40,051 bases of DNA from Pseudoalteromonas prydzensis. GTDB lineage: Bacteria > Pseudomonadota > Gammaproteobacteria > Enterobacterales > Alteromonadaceae. The notes beneath the pieces are model-generated. The model saw only the letters and a list, made by a program, of their open reading frames with translations, ran no database searches and was not told where the DNA came from. A program made the position numbers and the translations under genes. How positions within the stretch are numbered: the first letter of the stretch is position 1; every line of letters starts with the position of its first letter. The stretch lies in the NCBI RefSeq assembly GCF_011050055.1, contig NZ_DRGM01000212.1:1-40051 (forward strand), given 5' to 3'. Below, piece after piece: positions 1 through 7,643 of this stretch.

Positions 1-1992
1 GATCATTCAAATTGGATCCGTTATGAAGGCCCAGGTATTGAGTCCGATAAAGTCGGCTATCGTTTTTACCTCGATTGGCGCAATGGCTTTGACATTTTCG
101 GTAAATTAACAACTAAGCCTGTGCTGCATAATGTCGGCCTTGATGGTTATTCTTCGTATCATGACAAACAAGACTGGGGTATGGATATCCTTAAAGTTGG
201 CAACTCTTTAGGTGCTGGCGGATTTGGTTTACTAGGCAAGAATGACGCGTTGGAACATGTCGCTGATGTTAGCAAACGCACAGCACGCATTGTTGAAAAC
301 GGCGATTTACGCGCCAGTATCCAAATTGATTATCAAGGCTGGCAAAACAGCTATCAACAGCAAAATTTAACCGCGAATATTAGTATGCATGGCGGCTCAC
401 GTTTAGCACATGTAGAACTAAGCACTGATAAAGATTTGCCTAATTTAGTGGCTGGTGTGGTCAAACACCCTGAGACTGAGTTTATTCAAGCTGATCTCGA
501 TGCAATGAGTAATTATGGCTACAGTTATATTGCCAGTTGGGGCAATCAAAGTTTAGATAAATCAGCTTTAGGGATGGCGGTTTTCTTTAAAAAAGGCGAT
601 GTTATTGACGTACGCCAAGATAAAAATAACTACCTTGCAGTACTAAAACCAAAAGGGCAAAGTACCCAGCATGTAGATTACTATTTTGCCTCAGTGTGGC
701 AACCGGAAAGTGGTATCAATGATAAAGAAAGCTTTATTAAGTACCTTGATCAACAAGCTGAAAGATTGACTATTAAACCTCGCATTACCTTGCACACCAC
801 AGCAACAGCAAAACAAACGACGCAACCGCTTAATGATAAATTAGCACTTCAGTGGGCGCGTGCCCTTGCTGATTCGGAGCTGAAAAGAAAAACACTGAGC
901 TATCATGCCAATGGCTGGGACGTTAATCGTAAACGTAGCCCAAAGTTTGAATACGATATTATAGGCTTACAGCCTTATGCATACTACCAATTAGGGCTGG
1001 CAACGGATGAGCAAATTTATAAAGATGTAATTGCCCAAGTTACTGGCAGCTTTATTGATCAGCAAGGAAAAATTAGCGCCTATAAACAAAGCAATTTTAA
1101 TATCGATAATATTCCACCGGGTCGTAACCTTATCCAGTTATACCAAGATACCAAGCAACAGCATTACTTAACAGCTGCGCAGACTCTGCGAACTCAGTTA
1201 CAGCAGCAGCCTCGTACCTCGCAAGGCGCATTTTGGCACAAAAATAAATACCAACATCAATTATGGCTAGATGGCGTATATATGGGTATGCCATTTTTAG
1301 CCCAGTATGCTAGCTTATTTGAAACGGGCCACCAGCAGCAAGAAACATTTGCTGAGGTTGTAAAGGAATTTAAGCTAACGCGTGAAGTGCTTAGAGATCC
1401 AAAAACGGGCCTTTACTATCACGGTTGGGATGAATCTAAACAACAAGCGTGGGCTAATAAACAAACCGGTGTTTCCGCAGAGTTTTGGGGCCGTGGTATG
1501 GGCTGGCTCGCGATGGCTGTCGTTGATGTACTCGATTACATCCCAGCAAAAAATACAGAGCAACGCGAAACGTTGCTCGCCATGGTACAAGAGTTAGCCA
1601 CTGATATTGCCAAAGTACAAGATGCTGATACCGGCACATGGTGGCAAGTTTTAAACAGACCAACGGCTTTAGGCAACTATCAAGAATCAAGCGCAACAGC
1701 GATGTTTGCGTACTTTTATGCCAAAGCGCTTAATAACGGTTATATAGATGCCCACTATCAAGACACTGCGCTTGCAGCATATCAAGGTTTACTTAACCAA
1801 TTTACATTAGTCCATAGTGATGGCACGGTCAGTATGACCAACCAATGCTATGTTGCAGGACTTGGCTTCGGCCGCGATGGTAGCTATCACTATTACATGA
1901 GCGAGCCGGTCAGTAAAAATGATCCTAAAGGAAACGGCCCCTTCATTCTAGCCAGCCTTGAAATAGCTAAGCTTTTAGCTGGTAACAACTAA
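1..1992 (+). CDS. DUF4861 / GH105 two-domain protein (5' end cut by window)
   Basis: The frame is open from base 1, so the gene starts outside the window and the GTG at 121 is not its start. The first roughly 270 visible residues match what I know of DUF4861 proteins, with WGMDILKVGNSLG as a landmark. The remainder is a GH105 (alpha/alpha)6 barrel, the family of unsaturated galacturonyl and rhamnogalacturonyl hydrolases that remove the 4,5-unsaturated uronate left by a lyase. GH105 landmarks are LWLDGVYMG (the Asp codon at 1270-1272 is the likely catalytic acid), YHGWDESKQQAW, GRGMGWLAMA and the C-terminal GRDGSYHYYMSEP. The same landmarks recur in the next gene, so the two are paralogues. 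The gene heads a same-strand cluster with GH105, GH43 and esterase genes. The GH105 call is firm; the role of DUF4861 is unknown to me. Confidence 0.9.
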   Translation, partial: DHSNWIRYEGPGIESDKVGYRFYLDWRNGFDIFGKLTTKPVLHNVGLDGYSSYHDKQDWGMDILKVGNSLGAGGFGLLGKNDALEHVADVSKRTARIVENGDLRASIQIDYQGWQNSYQQQNLTANISMHGGSRLAHVELSTDKDLPNLVAGVVKHPETEFIQADLDAMSNYGYSYIASWGNQSLDKSALGMAVFFKKGDVIDVRQDKNNYLAVLKPKGQSTQHVDYYFASVWQPESGINDKESFIKYLDQQAERLTIKPRITLHTTATAKQTTQPLNDKLALQWARALADSELKRKTLSYHANGWDVNRKRSPKFEYDIIGLQPYAYYQLGLATDEQIYKDVIAQVTGSFIDQQGKISAYKQSNFNIDNIPPGRNLIQLYQDTKQQHYLTAAQTLRTQLQQQPRTSQGAFWHKNKYQHQLWLDGVYMGMPFLAQYASLFETGHQQQETFAEVVKEFKLTREVLRDPKTGLYYHGWDESKQQAWANKQTGVSAEFWGRGMGWLAMAVVDVLDYIPAKNTEQRETLLAMVQELATDIAKVQDADTGTWWQVLNRPTALGNYQESSATAMFAYFYAKALNNGYIDAHYQDTALAAYQGLLNQFTLVHSDGTVSMTNQCYVAGLGFGRDGSYHYYMSEPVSKNDPKGNGPFILASLEIAKLLAGNN

Positions 1993-2011
1993 CCAGCCAC
2001 AGATAAGTCAA

Positions 2012-2047
2012 CCGGTAAACAAAGTCCATCGCATTTTTGCTTACCGG
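2012..2047 (+). other. Intercistronic hairpin between the two GH105 genes
   Basis: CCGGTAA at 2012-2018 pairs with TTACCGG at 2041-2047. Inside it CAAA (2020-2023) pairs with TTTG (2036-2039) after one mismatch. No T-run follows, so it does not look like a complete intrinsic terminator. A transcript-stabilising or processing structure between co-transcribed genes is possible. Confidence 0.3.
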
Positions 2048-2102
2048 CCAAAACTCACTTCCCTGCAACAACATCAGCACACTTAGCTCATAAGGATTAA
2101 TG

Positions 2103-3314
2103 ATGCGTATACTGAAATTCATTAAAATCACCTCTAAACAACAGATTCTTTCTTTTTTTATCTGCTGCTTATGCTGCTCAATACTGAATGTGTCTGCTCA
2201 AGATAATAACAACTCACTGAGCTATGCCGTACAAATGGCAGAGTCAGAGATGAGCCGCAACCCACAGGCGTACACCATTGATTGGCGCAGTGAACCGCGC
2301 TGGGACTACACCCATGGTTTAGTGTTACTGTCGCTTGCCAAGCTCTACCAGCAGCAACCAGAGCAGCGCTATTTCAATTACATTAAAGAATATCTAGACG
2401 CGTTAGTAATGGAAGATGGCAGTATTAAAACCTATGTAATGAGCAAATATAATCTCGATATGCTCAATGCGGGCAAGTTACTGTTTTTTATGTTTGATCA
2501 AACCAAAGACCGTAAATATCGTCTTGCCCTCGATACCCTCTATGCACAATTCGCCTTACAACCTCGCACACAAGATGGCGGATTTTGGCATAAAAAACGC
2601 TATACATCGCAAATGTGGCTTGATGGCTTATATATGGCAGCGCCCTTTTATGCGCAATATATCCGCCGATTTGGTACGCCAGATCAGTATGATGATGTTA
2701 TTAAGCAGTTTGAATTAATTGAACAACACACTTATCGCAGCGACACCGCATTACCCGTGCATGGTTGGGATGAGTCAAAACAACAACGTTGGGCGGATAA
2801 AAAAACCGGACAATCGCCTAATCATTGGTCGCGCTCTATCGGCTGGTACGCCATGGCAATGGTCGATGTGTTAGACCAACTACCGAATGAGTACCCGAAA
2901 AAAGCGTGGCTAACACAACGCTTTACCGCATTGATTGATAACATGTTAAAGCTACGCTCCGACTCTGGAGTGTGGTTTCAAGTTACTGATAAAGCTGAAT
3001 TAGACGGTAATTATTTAGAATCCTCTGGTAGTGCTATGCTCAGCTATGCAATTGCAAGAGCTGTTAATCAAGGTTACTTACCTGATAGCTACCAAGTGAT
3101 TGCAAAAAATACCTTTAATGCTGTAATTAGCAACTTTATTAAACGTGAAGAAGATAACACCTTATCAATCCAACAAGTATGTGAAGTAGCAGGACTTGGC
3201 GGAAAACCATATCGAGATGGCAGCTTTGCTTATTACATCAGTGAAAATGTACGCGCGAACGATCCTAAAGCAGTCGGCCCTTTTATTCTTGCTAGTTTAG
3301 AAATGGAGAAATAA
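2103..3314 (+). CDS. GH105 unsaturated rhamnogalacturonyl/galacturonyl hydrolase
   Basis: This is a single-domain GH105 of about 403 residues with an N-terminal export signal (hydrophobic stretch ending near LNVSAQ). Two ATGs are adjacent, at 2100 and 2103. The AAGGA at 2092-2096 is better spaced from the second, so 2103 is chosen. Family landmarks are HGLVLLSLAKLYQ, MWLDGLYMA with the probable catalytic Asp at about residue 174, VHGWDESKQQRWADK, WSRSIGWYAMAMVDVL and YRDGSFAYYISE. The enzyme releases the unsaturated uronate from the non-reducing end of lyase products, giving 5-keto-4-deoxyuronate, the substrate of KduI in this window. A signal peptide suggests a periplasmic site. The next gene starts 3 bases after the stop, so they are co-transcribed. 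Galacturonyl versus rhamnogalacturonyl preference cannot be read from the sequence. Confidence 0.92.
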   Translation: MRILKFIKITSKQQILSFFICCLCCSILNVSAQDNNNSLSYAVQMAESEMSRNPQAYTIDWRSEPRWDYTHGLVLLSLAKLYQQQPEQRYFNYIKEYLDALVMEDGSIKTYVMSKYNLDMLNAGKLLFFMFDQTKDRKYRLALDTLYAQFALQPRTQDGGFWHKKRYTSQMWLDGLYMAAPFYAQYIRRFGTPDQYDDVIKQFELIEQHTYRSDTALPVHGWDESKQQRWADKKTGQSPNHWSRSIGWYAMAMVDVLDQLPNEYPKKAWLTQRFTALIDNMLKLRSDSGVWFQVTDKAELDGNYLESSGSAMLSYAIARAVNQGYLPDSYQVIAKNTFNAVISNFIKREEDNTLSIQQVCEVAGLGGKPYRDGSFAYYISENVRANDPKAVGPFILASLEMEK

Positions 3315-3317
3315 CCG

Positions 3318-4985
3318 ATGCTAAGCAACAAATACTATTTCTATTTAGCACTTTTGCTCGTTTGCTTAAGTAGCAGCCAAGGTTACGCAAAAGAGTTGCA
3401 ATTATTATCACAAAAACAAACTCAAAATCCGTGGCAAGCTGATCTTGGCAATGGCGAGTATAAAAACCCAATTTTGCATGCCGATTATTCCGATCCAGAT
3501 GTGGTTGCAGTAAATGGCCATTATTACATGACCGCATCTAGTTTTAATTCCGCTCCTGGCTTGCCTATTTTACATTCTACCGATTTAGTAAACTGGCAAT
3601 TAATAAATTATGCGCTGCCGATACAACTGCCACAAGCTCACTTTGCAAAAGTACAACATGGCAATGGCGTATGGGCGCCAACAATCCGTTTTCATGATAA
3701 TAAATTTTGGATTTTCTACCCTGATGCTGATTTTGGTATTTACGTTACAACTGCAAAGGATCCAGCTGCAACATGGTCAACCCCAGAGCTTATTTTAGCT
3801 GGGAAAGGATTGATCGACCCTGCACCTTTATGGGATGACAACGGCAAAGCGTACTTAGTACATGCATGGGCAAAAAGCCGTGCTGGCTTTAATAATGTAC
3901 TAACGCTGCGTGAAATGAGTGATGACGCAAGTTGGGTAAGCGACAAATTTACACATATTGTCGATGGTAAAAATCACCCTGGATATCGCACCATTGAAGG
4001 TCCTAAATTTTATAAACGTAACGGCTATTACTATATTTTTGCGCCCGCTGGTGGCGTAGATTTAGGCTGGCAATCGGTATTTAGAGCAACAGCAATTACC
4101 GGCCCCTATGAAGCCAAAGTTGTAATGGCACAAGGCAATTCAGTGATCAACGGCCCCCATCAAGGTGCGTGGGTTCACACCAAATTTGCTGAGGACTGGT
4201 TTATTCACTTTCAAAGCAAACAAGCGTATGGCCGTATCACCCACTTACAACCTATGCGCTGGGAGCATGACTGGCCAATCATTGGCGTAGATAAAAATGC
4301 TAATGGGACTGGGCAACCTGTTTTACAATACACTAAGCCACAGAGCGAACTCGCCTCACAGCCCACCAGCATAGTGAACAATGATGAATTCAACAGCCCT
4401 GAACTAAATTTGTTATGGCAATGGAATGCAAATCCAAGTAGCAGCTGGTATTCACTGACTGACAACCCCGGCTTTTTACGCTTATACTCGCAGCCAATTA
4501 CAGCCCAAAATAGTACTAATTTATGGTCAACGCCTTCTTTGTTACTACAAAAAATTCCCGCAGAGCAATTTGCTTTTACGACCACATTGCAGGTCAACAA
4601 AACAAGCTCTGCTAGTTCCTCAGGACTAATTTTATTTGGTGAAGACTATGCATGGATTGGTATCAAAACATCTTCTACTGGCGAACAACAGCTAGTTTAT
4701 GTGCATTGTTTTAATGCGAGAAAAGGCTGTAAAGAAACTATTGTAGAGCAACAACCATTGATACAACCCTATCTTGAACTAAAAGTCGTTCTACAACCAG
4801 GCGCAACCGCCATTTTTAGTTATAGAACCGCTGCGAGCGCTGAATTTAAAATTATTGGTGAGCACTTCCAAGCTAAAAAAGGCCGTTGGGTGGGCGCCAA
4901 ATTAGGCTTGTTTAGTCTGTCGCAAGACTCAACCACTACTCGCTTTGCAGATTTTGACTATGCCCGTTATAGCACTTTGGATTAA
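3318..4985 (+). CDS. GH43 glycosidase with C-terminal beta-sandwich
   Basis: This is a 555-residue exported protein; the hydrophobic N-terminus ends near SSQGYA. The first 320 or so residues are a GH43 five-bladed propeller. YSDPDVV holds the general base (Asp59), LIDPAPLWDDNG the pKa-modulating Asp (Asp167) and TIEGPKFYKR the general acid (Glu227), so the catalytic triad is complete. The C-terminal 200 or so residues, from about FNSPELNLLWQWN, are a concanavalin-like domain of the type found in GH43 beta-xylosidases. GH43 enzymes act on alpha-L-arabinose or beta-xylose and some on galactose. In this setting removal of arabinose or xylose side chains from pectin is the likely job, but that is inferred from context. 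The gene lies 3 bases after the GH105 gene and 1 base before the esterase gene. Confidence 0.92.
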   Translation: MLSNKYYFYLALLLVCLSSSQGYAKELQLLSQKQTQNPWQADLGNGEYKNPILHADYSDPDVVAVNGHYYMTASSFNSAPGLPILHSTDLVNWQLINYALPIQLPQAHFAKVQHGNGVWAPTIRFHDNKFWIFYPDADFGIYVTTAKDPAATWSTPELILAGKGLIDPAPLWDDNGKAYLVHAWAKSRAGFNNVLTLREMSDDASWVSDKFTHIVDGKNHPGYRTIEGPKFYKRNGYYYIFAPAGGVDLGWQSVFRATAITGPYEAKVVMAQGNSVINGPHQGAWVHTKFAEDWFIHFQSKQAYGRITHLQPMRWEHDWPIIGVDKNANGTGQPVLQYTKPQSELASQPTSIVNNDEFNSPELNLLWQWNANPSSSWYSLTDNPGFLRLYSQPITAQNSTNLWSTPSLLLQKIPAEQFAFTTTLQVNKTSSASSSGLILFGEDYAWIGIKTSSTGEQQLVYVHCFNARKGCKETIVEQQPLIQPYLELKVVLQPGATAIFSYRTAASAEFKIIGEHFQAKKGRWVGAKLGLFSLSQDSTTTRFADFDYARYSTLD

Positions 4986-4986
4986 A

Positions 4987-5949
4987 ATGAATATGTTTAA
5001 ACAGCAAAAGTTGAACTTTTTTGCCATATTATTGCTCTGTGTTCAGCCATGCATAGCAGCTGATTACACCGTTGAAAATACTTATAAAAAACTAATCAAA
5101 CACTATCCACACATGCAGCTGCCCGCAACGACACTTCCTGACTCTGTCATCGCTCATAAAGCACTGGTTTACAAACAAACTGCGACCAGTGCGTTAACGT
5201 TAGATATTTACCAGCAACAGCAGCAAACGCAAACAGCACCTTTAATTCTATTAATACACGGTGGTGGCTGGCAGTCAGGCAGCCCCTCATTAATGACCGC
5301 GCTTGCCATTACGCTGGTAGAGCGAGGCTATATTGTTGCAACCCCCAGTTACCGACTCAGTGGTGAAGCACCTTTCCCTGCTGCATTAGAAGACTTAAAA
5401 GATGCATTACTTTGGCTTAAAGAAAATGCGCAACAGTATAATATAGATAGCACTAAAGTTGTTTTATCGGGAGGCTCTGCGGGTGGCCAATTAGCTGCGT
5501 TATTAGCCTACAGCGGCGGAATTGTTGATAGCAGCGACACTAACTCCAAGCGATTTAAGGTCCAAGCGCTGATAAACATAGATGGCCTAAGTGATTTCAC
5601 CTCCGCTGAAGCATTACCATTTGAAAACAATCCAGCTAAAGCCGTCACTTCAGCCAGTAAATGGTTAGGGGGCCGTTATGAAAGCATCCCACAGCGTTGG
5701 CGCGCCGGATCGCCTATTTTCTATATTGATAAAAACGCGCCTGCGACACTTTTCATCAATAGCTCAGTGCCACGCTTTCGTGCAGGTCGAGACAGCGCAA
5801 TACAAAAGTTACAAGAGTTGCATAGACCCAGTGAAGTTTACCAATTCGATGATGCGCCGCATTCATTTTGGTTATTCCAGCCGTGGTTAACGCCAACGAC
5901 TGGTGTTATTGATGACTTTTTAACAGCACAATTCGCTAACAGTCGTTGA
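4987..5949 (+). CDS. Secreted alpha/beta-hydrolase esterase (probable pectin or side-chain esterase)
   Basis: The chosen start is the ATG one base after the GH43 stop. A longer frame from 4945 would overlap the GH43 gene and place hydrophilic residues before the signal peptide. The predicted protein is about 320 residues with an export signal ending near CIAA. HGGGW at residues 91-95 forms the oxyanion hole, GGSAGG contains the nucleophile Ser164, and DAPHSFW contains the catalytic His292. This is the layout of the abhydrolase_3 / BD-FAE group, which includes acetyl- and feruloyl-esterases on plant polysaccharides. Its place at the end of the GH105-GH105-GH43 run argues for removing acetyl or feruloyl groups from pectin, which is an inference. 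The next gene is convergent, with a shared terminator between them. Confidence 0.85.
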   Translation: MNMFKQQKLNFFAILLLCVQPCIAADYTVENTYKKLIKHYPHMQLPATTLPDSVIAHKALVYKQTATSALTLDIYQQQQQTQTAPLILLIHGGGWQSGSPSLMTALAITLVERGYIVATPSYRLSGEAPFPAALEDLKDALLWLKENAQQYNIDSTKVVLSGGSAGGQLAALLAYSGGIVDSSDTNSKRFKVQALINIDGLSDFTSAEALPFENNPAKAVTSASKWLGGRYESIPQRWRAGSPIFYIDKNAPATLFINSSVPRFRAGRDSAIQKLQELHRPSEVYQFDDAPHSFWLFQPWLTPTTGVIDDFLTAQFANSR

Positions 5950-5970
5950 ACACTATTGAAGTTATAATCG

Positions 5971-6018
5971 AAAGCCACTTTGACTTAACAATTCTATTTA
6001 AGTCTATAAAGTGGCTTT
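5971..6018. terminator. Bidirectional terminator between esterase and pectate lyase genes
   Basis: AAAGCCACTTT (5971-5981) pairs perfectly with AAAGTGGCTTT (6008-6018). A second stem, GACTTAA (5982-5988) with TTAAGTC (5998-6004), stacks inside it. The A-rich and T-rich flanks suit both strands, and the structure lies between convergent genes. Confidence 0.8.
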
Positions 6019-6025
6019 TGCTTTA

Positions 6026-7453
6026 TTAGTTGCTAAGTGAGTTTAAATACGCCACTAAAACCTGCTCTTTAGTGGCATTTTCAAATTGCGGCTGATGTTG
6101 TTTTAGCCAGTCATCATCCACACCATCTTGATCTGTATCAGAGATTGCAGCAAAGCCTAAAAATTGCTTTTCATAAGTATCCCAATCGCCTATTAATTCA
6201 AATTCGTGGTCAATTAAACCGTTTTTCTTGATTGGCACAGCGTCTGTTAATTGCTGATAAACTAAGTTATCAACATTATCAATAAATCGACCGTTGGCAT
6301 TGCGACTTGCACCTATATCTTGCGCTTTGCTGGCATCGTTAAATGCTTGCTCTGCACTAACATAGACCAATGTCTGTTGCATCGGTGAGGTAATGATTGC
6401 TTGATCAGTTAACCAAGGGCTCTTTGCATCACTCTTTGTGCGCTTTGCTTTGACTGCTTTACGGTAGTTTACACCTAAGTAGTTATGCTCACTTAGCTGT
6501 GGATTATTCTCAAGGGTATTACCCATGATATAGGCTTGATTTTCTTTTATCTCAGGGGAGTACCAAATATCGGCAAACTGCATAATTTTGCTGGCTTTAC
6601 CGGGTTTGTAATAATTATTGATTAAATTAAACCGACCATTTTCTGAGCCATACACATTGTTATGTCCCCAATTAAAAATAATATTATTGATAAGCTCAAC
6701 AAACTCTTCATTTTGTGGGTACGGTGATTTAAGCCGATGACCATTGATCCTTGGTGTTCTACTGGCATGATTGGCAATTATGTTATTAATAAAGCTTGCA
6801 TTTGCTCCGCCCCAAATACCACCATAACCATGATCCCCTTTTGGGTGAATGGAATGGCTTAAACTGTGCGAAATCATTGAGTTTTGTAGTGTGAAATTAC
6901 GATTATTATAAAAACTCGCCGTTTCATCCACTGACCAACTTAATGAGCAATGATCAATAATCACATTTTCACTGTTACGTACCGTTAAAGAATCATCGGC
7001 ATAGCCAAAAGTACCTAAGCGAAAGCGCAAATAACGAATAATCACATTATCAGCGGCAGATACCGTAACCGGAGCACCGACAATAGCAATCCCACCTGGC
7101 GAACTTTGCCCTGCAATGGTGATATTACCATGTGATATTTTAAGTTCCCCTGCCAATTTGATCACACCCGACACCGCAAATACGATAGTGCGAGGATGTT
7201 TTTGCACAATTGCATAGCGAAGACTGCCTGGCTGCGGCTTTTCAACGTTATCTTCTAATGTAGTCACTCTATAAACGGTGCCATCAACGCCGCCGGTCGC
7301 GTATTTACCAAATCCTTTTGCAGTTGGAAAAGCCAATGGCGTGTTAACTTGTACAGCGTATAAATTAGTTGAAACAAAAACCGTCAACACAGTAATGATG
7401 CTTATTAATACGATATTGAGATAGTTTAAATTATTATTCTTCAGAACTTGCAT
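6026..7453 (-). CDS. Secreted pectate lyase, PL1 family
   Basis: This is a 475-residue exported protein with an uncleaved or late-cleaved hydrophobic N-terminus ending near NLYA. The right-handed beta-helix shows PL1 signatures: GSLRYAI, VIKLAGELKI, VIIDHCSLSWSVDE (from about 164) and ANHASRTPRING with the catalytic-site arginines at 232 and 235. PL1 enzymes cut polygalacturonate by Ca2+-dependent beta-elimination, leaving unsaturated ends for the GH105 enzymes here. Near the C-terminus, DTDQDGVDDDW (439-449) is a calcium-binding Asp-rich loop like those near the ends of many marine polysaccharide lyases. The start has a good ribosome site (AAGGAA, read from 7463 to 7458). The gene diverges from the TonB-dependent receptor. 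Confidence 0.93.
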   Translation of the reverse strand: MQVLKNNNLNYLNIVLISIITVLTVFVSTNLYAVQVNTPLAFPTAKGFGKYATGGVDGTVYRVTTLEDNVEKPQPGSLRYAIVQKHPRTIVFAVSGVIKLAGELKISHGNITIAGQSSPGGIAIVGAPVTVSAADNVIIRYLRFRLGTFGYADDSLTVRNSENVIIDHCSLSWSVDETASFYNNRNFTLQNSMISHSLSHSIHPKGDHGYGGIWGGANASFINNIIANHASRTPRINGHRLKSPYPQNEEFVELINNIIFNWGHNNVYGSENGRFNLINNYYKPGKASKIMQFADIWYSPEIKENQAYIMGNTLENNPQLSEHNYLGVNYRKAVKAKRTKSDAKSPWLTDQAIITSPMQQTLVYVSAEQAFNDASKAQDIGASRNANGRFIDNVDNLVYQQLTDAVPIKKNGLIDHEFELIGDWDTYEKQFLGFAAISDTDQDGVDDDWLKQHQPQFENATKEQVLVAYLNSLSN

Positions 7454-7477
7454 AATGTTCCTTGGCTATTTCGTTTT

Positions 7478-7543
7478 TAATGCTGGTTAAAATAAAAAAT
7501 TGTCAATATGTAAATTGACAGTTTCATTAATACAGTGTTAACT
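7478..7543. promoter_or_regulatory. Divergent promoters of PL1 lyase and TonB receptor
   Basis: TGTCAAT (7501-7507) and ATTGACA (7514-7520) form an inverted repeat that supplies a perfect -35 box, TTGACA, to each strand. On the plus strand a weak -10 (TTAACT) starts at 7538 after 17 bases. On the minus strand a weak -10 (CATTAA) lies at about 7482-7477. The arrangement implies shared control of lyase and receptor. The -10 boxes are poor, so the exact start sites are uncertain. Confidence 0.4.
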
Positions 7544-7558
7544 TCATGTTATTCCATT

Positions 7559-7574
7559 TTGCCACCGGTGGCAA
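7559..7574. promoter_or_regulatory. Operator palindrome upstream of the TonB receptor
   Basis: TTGCCACCGGTGGCAA is a perfect 16-base palindrome with a central CG, as usual for LacI-family operators. It lies just downstream of the inferred receptor promoter and 69 bases before the start codon, where a bound repressor would block transcription. The same core occurs twice between kduD and uxaB, so it marks a small regulon. The LacI-type regulator at 17216-18235 is the obvious candidate to bind it, by inference. Confidence 0.75.
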
Positions 7575-7643
7575 GTTGGGATTAAAATCAACGGGAATCG
7601 CATAACTTGCACACACAATTATAAGCCTGAAAAAGGAATAAAG

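Noticed and set aside
121..123. GTG as the start of the DUF4861-GH105 gene
   Set aside because: The frame is open and the translation fits the DUF4861 family back to base 1, so the real start is outside the window.
4211..4600. 129-codon minus-strand frame opposite the GH43 gene
   Set aside because: It has no ribosome site or recognisable domain and lies opposite a well-supported gene.
4945..4986. Longer esterase start overlapping the GH43 gene
   Set aside because: It would add hydrophilic residues before the signal peptide. The ATG at 4987 directly follows the GH43 stop.
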